Assembly (NCBI GenBank): GCA_963995505.1
Contig: OZ023199.1
Coordinates: forward strand, 434,001-498,000
Reading direction: 5' to 3'
DNA length: 64,000 nt
DNA from: Hypericum androsaemum
Lineage: Eukaryota > Streptophyta > Magnoliopsida > Malpighiales > Hypericaceae
Below the pieces are notes generated by a model. It saw only the letters and a list, made by a program, of their open reading frames with translations. It ran no database searches and had not been told where the DNA came from. Of this stretch, positions 61,087-64,000 are shown piece by piece; the stretch's first letter is position 1; the number at the start of each line of letters is the position of its first letter. Made by a program: the position numbers and the translations under genes.

Positions 61087-62859
61087 ATGTTCATGGATCC
61101 CAAGATGTACAAAGCTGCAGCTGAAGGGGACATCCAACCGCTGCAATCTTCCGGGATTCCACTCGACCAGCTTGTAACCCCAATCGGAAACACAATCCTC
61201 CATATCTACTTGGCAACCGGCGGAGGAAAAAGCTCAGTCGAATTCGTCAACCAAGTTCTTACACGTTGCCCCGCCCTATTGAGCCAGGCGAACACCATCT
61301 CCGGCGACACGCCACTTCACGTGACAGCCCGGTCCGGGTACTCCGAGGCCGTGAGAGCGCTCATTGCTCAGGCGAAGGCGCTCCACCCATGAGATCTGGA
61401 GCGCGGGGCGAGAGAGGTGAACGCAATGATGAGCATGGCGAACCGGAGGATGGATACAGCCTTGCACGATCAAAACGTGCACTTCAATATCCTTTGATGG
61501 GCCGGAAGGAAAAACGCATCTACACGCTGCGGTGATTTCAACTTCATATTTCCTCCTCTCCTACAAAAGTATGTTATGCATCCTTCTCGGCCCGTGGATG
61601 TCGACCGAACCATTTTACACTACCCCAAGAAATAATTACTTTTGACTTTCTTTTTCTTTCAGAAAATATGCTAAGACAGATTTTGGAAAAACAAAAGGAT
61701 TTATGACGACGGGTTGGACATCCCTTCATTATGCTGCCTACCTACACCACGGCTTTGCAGCAAGGATGATTTTAGAGGTTGATCCATCCACCGCCTATGC
61801 TGCCAATAACAAAAGGCAAATGACAGCTCTTCACGTTGCCGAAAGACGCAACGCGGCTTACATAATCAAGGAGATTATCTCTGTGTGTGCTGATTGTTGC
61901 GGACTAGTTGATGCTGACGGTTGAAACTTTGTCCATTACGCTGCTATTACTCGAAGCTCCAAGGCAATGCGTGTGGCCGTTAAGACTCCATCACTACACT
62001 ACCTCCTGCACCAATCAGATGTCAATGGAAAGACGCCTCTCCATCTTCTTCCGGCTTCCGAGGACCGTCCGGAGACAAAATTGAGAGACCTTTTTTTTAT
62101 TGGCAACATGAACAAAGTCGCTATCAGAAGCAAACGAAAAGAGGTCAGTCATACAACTCTAATACTGAAATTTGAATTGTCAACAAAATATAAGGAATCA
62201 AATCTCAAAAATTATTTTCATATTTGCAAGAATCGGTTTAAATTCTAAGAGTTGCAATGCAGGAAATAGCTTCAACATGGATACAAGACTGCGGGAATGT
62301 ACCGATGGGGGCAGTCTTTATTATCAACGACCACGGCTATTATTTCCAAGAATATTTCAAAGGAATACTCCAACGCGTTAGGAAAAGTATGGATGCGTAT
62401 TTAATAGTGACAATCCTGCTCGCAACGGTGGCATTTGCATCTGCATTCACCTTACCTGGGGGTCTCATTAATGACAGCAACGATACAAAACAAGGGACGC
62501 CCGTGCTCCTTCGAAAGCAAAACTTTCAGCTCTTCCTTTTCTACGATGTCTTAGCCATGACGCTTTCTGCCTTTTGTATCCTGACTCATTTAGTGATCAG
62601 CATACTAGGGATCAAATGGTTGCTAGTCATGTCTCAGCCGTTTCTCCTCGCGTTTGCTCTGCAGGCGATGATGGGTGCATTTTTTTGGGGCATGTCCGCA
62701 GTTGTATGGCACAGCCCGTCGCTGTAAAAAGCATCTACTTTATACGACGGGGCCTTCACGTTTCTTATGTTTGTCATCTGGTTTCAGCCGGTGACACAGG
62801 GGCTGGTGATAATTTTGAGGCCTATGCTCAATATATTGCGACGGTTTTTTCAGAAGTAG
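61087..62859 (+). pseudogene. Ankyrin-repeat/PGG-domain membrane protein (ACD6-like), broken
   Basis: It starts MFMDPKMYKAAAEGDIQPL, the usual N-terminus of plant ankyrin-PGG proteins, followed by ankyrin repeats (TPIGNTILHIYLATGG; GDTPLHVTARSGYSEAVRALIAQAK; TGWTSLHYAAYLHHG; MTALHVAERRN; NGKTPLHLL). The C-terminal PGG domain lies in the last exon (from 62263): MDAYLIVTILLATVAFASAFTLPGG, then further membrane segments. In-frame stops occur at 61390-61392, 61495-61497, 61922-61924 and 62725-62727, with frame changes near 61490 and 61700. After the last stop, coherent hydrophobic sequence continues to TAG 62857-62859. Two introns are likely (about 61570-61662 and 62144-62262). Family members are plasma-membrane/ER proteins in salicylate-linked defence and stress. 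This copy cannot make the full protein. Confidence 0.85.
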
Positions 62860-63211
62860 ATTGTACCCAAAAAAAAATCCACCAATAGCAAGTAAATACT
62901 TCCTATTTTATATCCGTTAATGATCGATCGTAAACATATATCATCTAAAGAAATAAAACAACGTTAATATATCATTTTCTAATTAAGCGTGGCACGGCTT
63001 TAAGCTCTGAAGTTACCTACAGCCATTACCTTACGTCAAATTAATTTCTTTCATACCTTTTAGATATTCTGAAACTTTTCCATCCCATATTAAGAATAAT
63101 TTTTTCGCTGTGCTATTGGCCTCCGTGTGAGATTCCACATCCTTTTCTACAGTTTATTCGTCCATTTGTCTATCTTTACTCCTCCGTGTGAGCGGGTCGT
63201 CGTCCTCTTAC
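62860..63211. other. Non-coding stretch
   Basis: AT-rich, with no recognised feature. Confidence 0.5.
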
Positions 63212-63490
63212 AAAGGAAATAAGACTAGAATGAGACGACAATGTGGTGCCATTACCGGGGAGGGGATTAACGGAAGCGTTGCGCATATCGGAATGACCAA
63301 GCTCATAATACCGAGGCACGCAAGGAAATTGCACAGGCCACCCAACAGCATAACCCCAACCAAAAGGATCTTCCCCCTTTACACTGTTAAGATCAATGCT
63401 TACATCAGAGTAAACGGAAGGTACAGTCAATTGTACTTCAACATAACATTTGGACGACGATACATATTTAGGAACACAAGCATGAAGTTT
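63212..63490 (-). CDS. Probable internal exon of an unrecognised minus-strand gene
   Basis: The minus-strand frame reads KLHACVPKYVSSSKCYVE.., then NSVKGEDPFGWGYAVGWPVQFPCVPRYY.. and ends SSHSSLISF. The exon is bounded by TTTTCAG at its start (after 63490) and GTAAGAGG at its end (before 63212), is exactly 279 bp, and keeps phase 0 at both ends. Composition (Cys, Trp, Pro, Gly clusters) looks like a folded protein. I do not recognise the family. If real, the rest of the gene lies beyond 64000 and/or in 63491-64000, where I could not define further exons, and toward 62.9 kb, where none is visible. The plus-strand ORF over the same span has poor composition. Confidence 0.4.
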
Positions 63491-64000
63491 CTGAAAATGC
63501 ATCAGACGGCAGTTTCATCACAGCGACCCACCAGATTGGGTCATAATTACCTGATTCAGAGGGCAAATAAACCACAAGGAGGAGAACTACCTCATGCAAT
63601 GATCACCTCGTAGCCAAGCCTTGTAGCTCAACACCGACCCGATAATCAACAGCTTGAAATCTGTCAGATAATATGCAGAGATCTTCCTGGTCTGAATCAG
63701 AGGCAATGATTCTAGATATCCAAGCATGCTAGAACTTCCTCATTTGATGTTTAATGAGATGAGTTCTTCAAGCTCGCAACTGTTTCACTTCAATGAAACA
63801 CCACAAAGTTCCATTAATATCATCCACTCATAAATTGGTATGGACAAACACGACAGTTTGATACGATCAACAGACACAAGGCTAAATTCAGGGTAACATA
63901 GAAGCATTTCAGAAAAGGCAGCAGGCTATCTGCAACCATAAGTAGCCACTAATGATACGAACAAACAAGCAGATGGAACTCCAAAGCTAGAATTTGTTCA
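63491..64000. other. Right edge, possible intron of the unrecognised gene
   Basis: No domain-bearing frame on either strand. It could be intron or UTR of the gene suggested by the 63212-63490 exon. Confidence 0.35.

Overview
This is plant nuclear DNA, almost certainly from a eudicot. Split genes with GT-AG introns, chloroplast and mitochondrial targeting peptides, a CC-NBS-LRR gene, restorer-of-fertility-like (RFL) PPR genes, a class III peroxidase and decayed Copia/LINE/MITE elements all point that way. I cannot name the species. I found no bacterial, organellar or CRISPR content. Exon boundaries were read by eye from splice consensus and reading-frame continuity, and for the intact genes the exon lengths sum to a multiple of three.

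Layout. 1-9.6 kb is gene-poor: a small membrane-protein gene broken by one stop codon (2588-2968), a degenerate ~33-bp minisatellite (about 4.0-5.3 kb) and a decayed minus-strand copy of an RFL-PPR gene (8.4-9.6 kb). 9.8-16.7 kb is a decayed Copia LTR retrotransposon on the minus strand. 18.2-27.4 kb holds three genes: a MUT9-like/PPK protein kinase (+, 15 exons), the plastid zinc-finger protein PSA2 (+, 5 exons) and a Mn-type cation diffusion facilitator (-, 7 exons). 29.6-36.1 kb is a CC-NBS-LRR gene with two apparent frameshifts. 37.0-46.4 kb holds a circularly permuted GTPase related to BPG2 (-), then methylenetetrahydrofolate dehydrogenase/cyclohydrolase (FolD, +) and 10-formyltetrahydrofolate synthetase (THFS, +). 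47.3-50.2 kb is a hAT-like MITE followed by an RFL-PPR gene with one frameshift; 50.8-53.4 kb is a peroxidase (-). 53.8-56.7 kb is a LINE-like retroposon with only ORF1, bounded by a 12-bp target-site duplication. 58.4-58.8 kb is a second MITE of the same family, followed by a Copia 3' fragment (59.4-60.4 kb), an ankyrin/PGG pseudogene (61.1-62.9 kb) and a probable exon of an unrecognised minus-strand gene at the right edge.

How genes relate. The clearest functional link is the adjacent same-strand FolD and THFS genes, which catalyse consecutive one-carbon folate steps in the same order as the domains of the fused trifunctional C1-THF synthase of animals and fungi. PSA2, the BPG2-like GTPase and FolD4 are all predicted organellar proteins, but the window gives no evidence of co-regulation except a shared 0.7-kb divergent promoter for the last two. 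Many loci (small membrane protein, RFL, NLR, ankyrin/PGG, kinase N-terminus) carry one or a few lesions, so real pseudogenisation and residual assembly indels must both be considered. I see no convincing wholly new system; the most unusual items are the ORF1-only LINE, the MITE family with perfect 8-bp target duplications, and the FolD-THFS neighbourhood.
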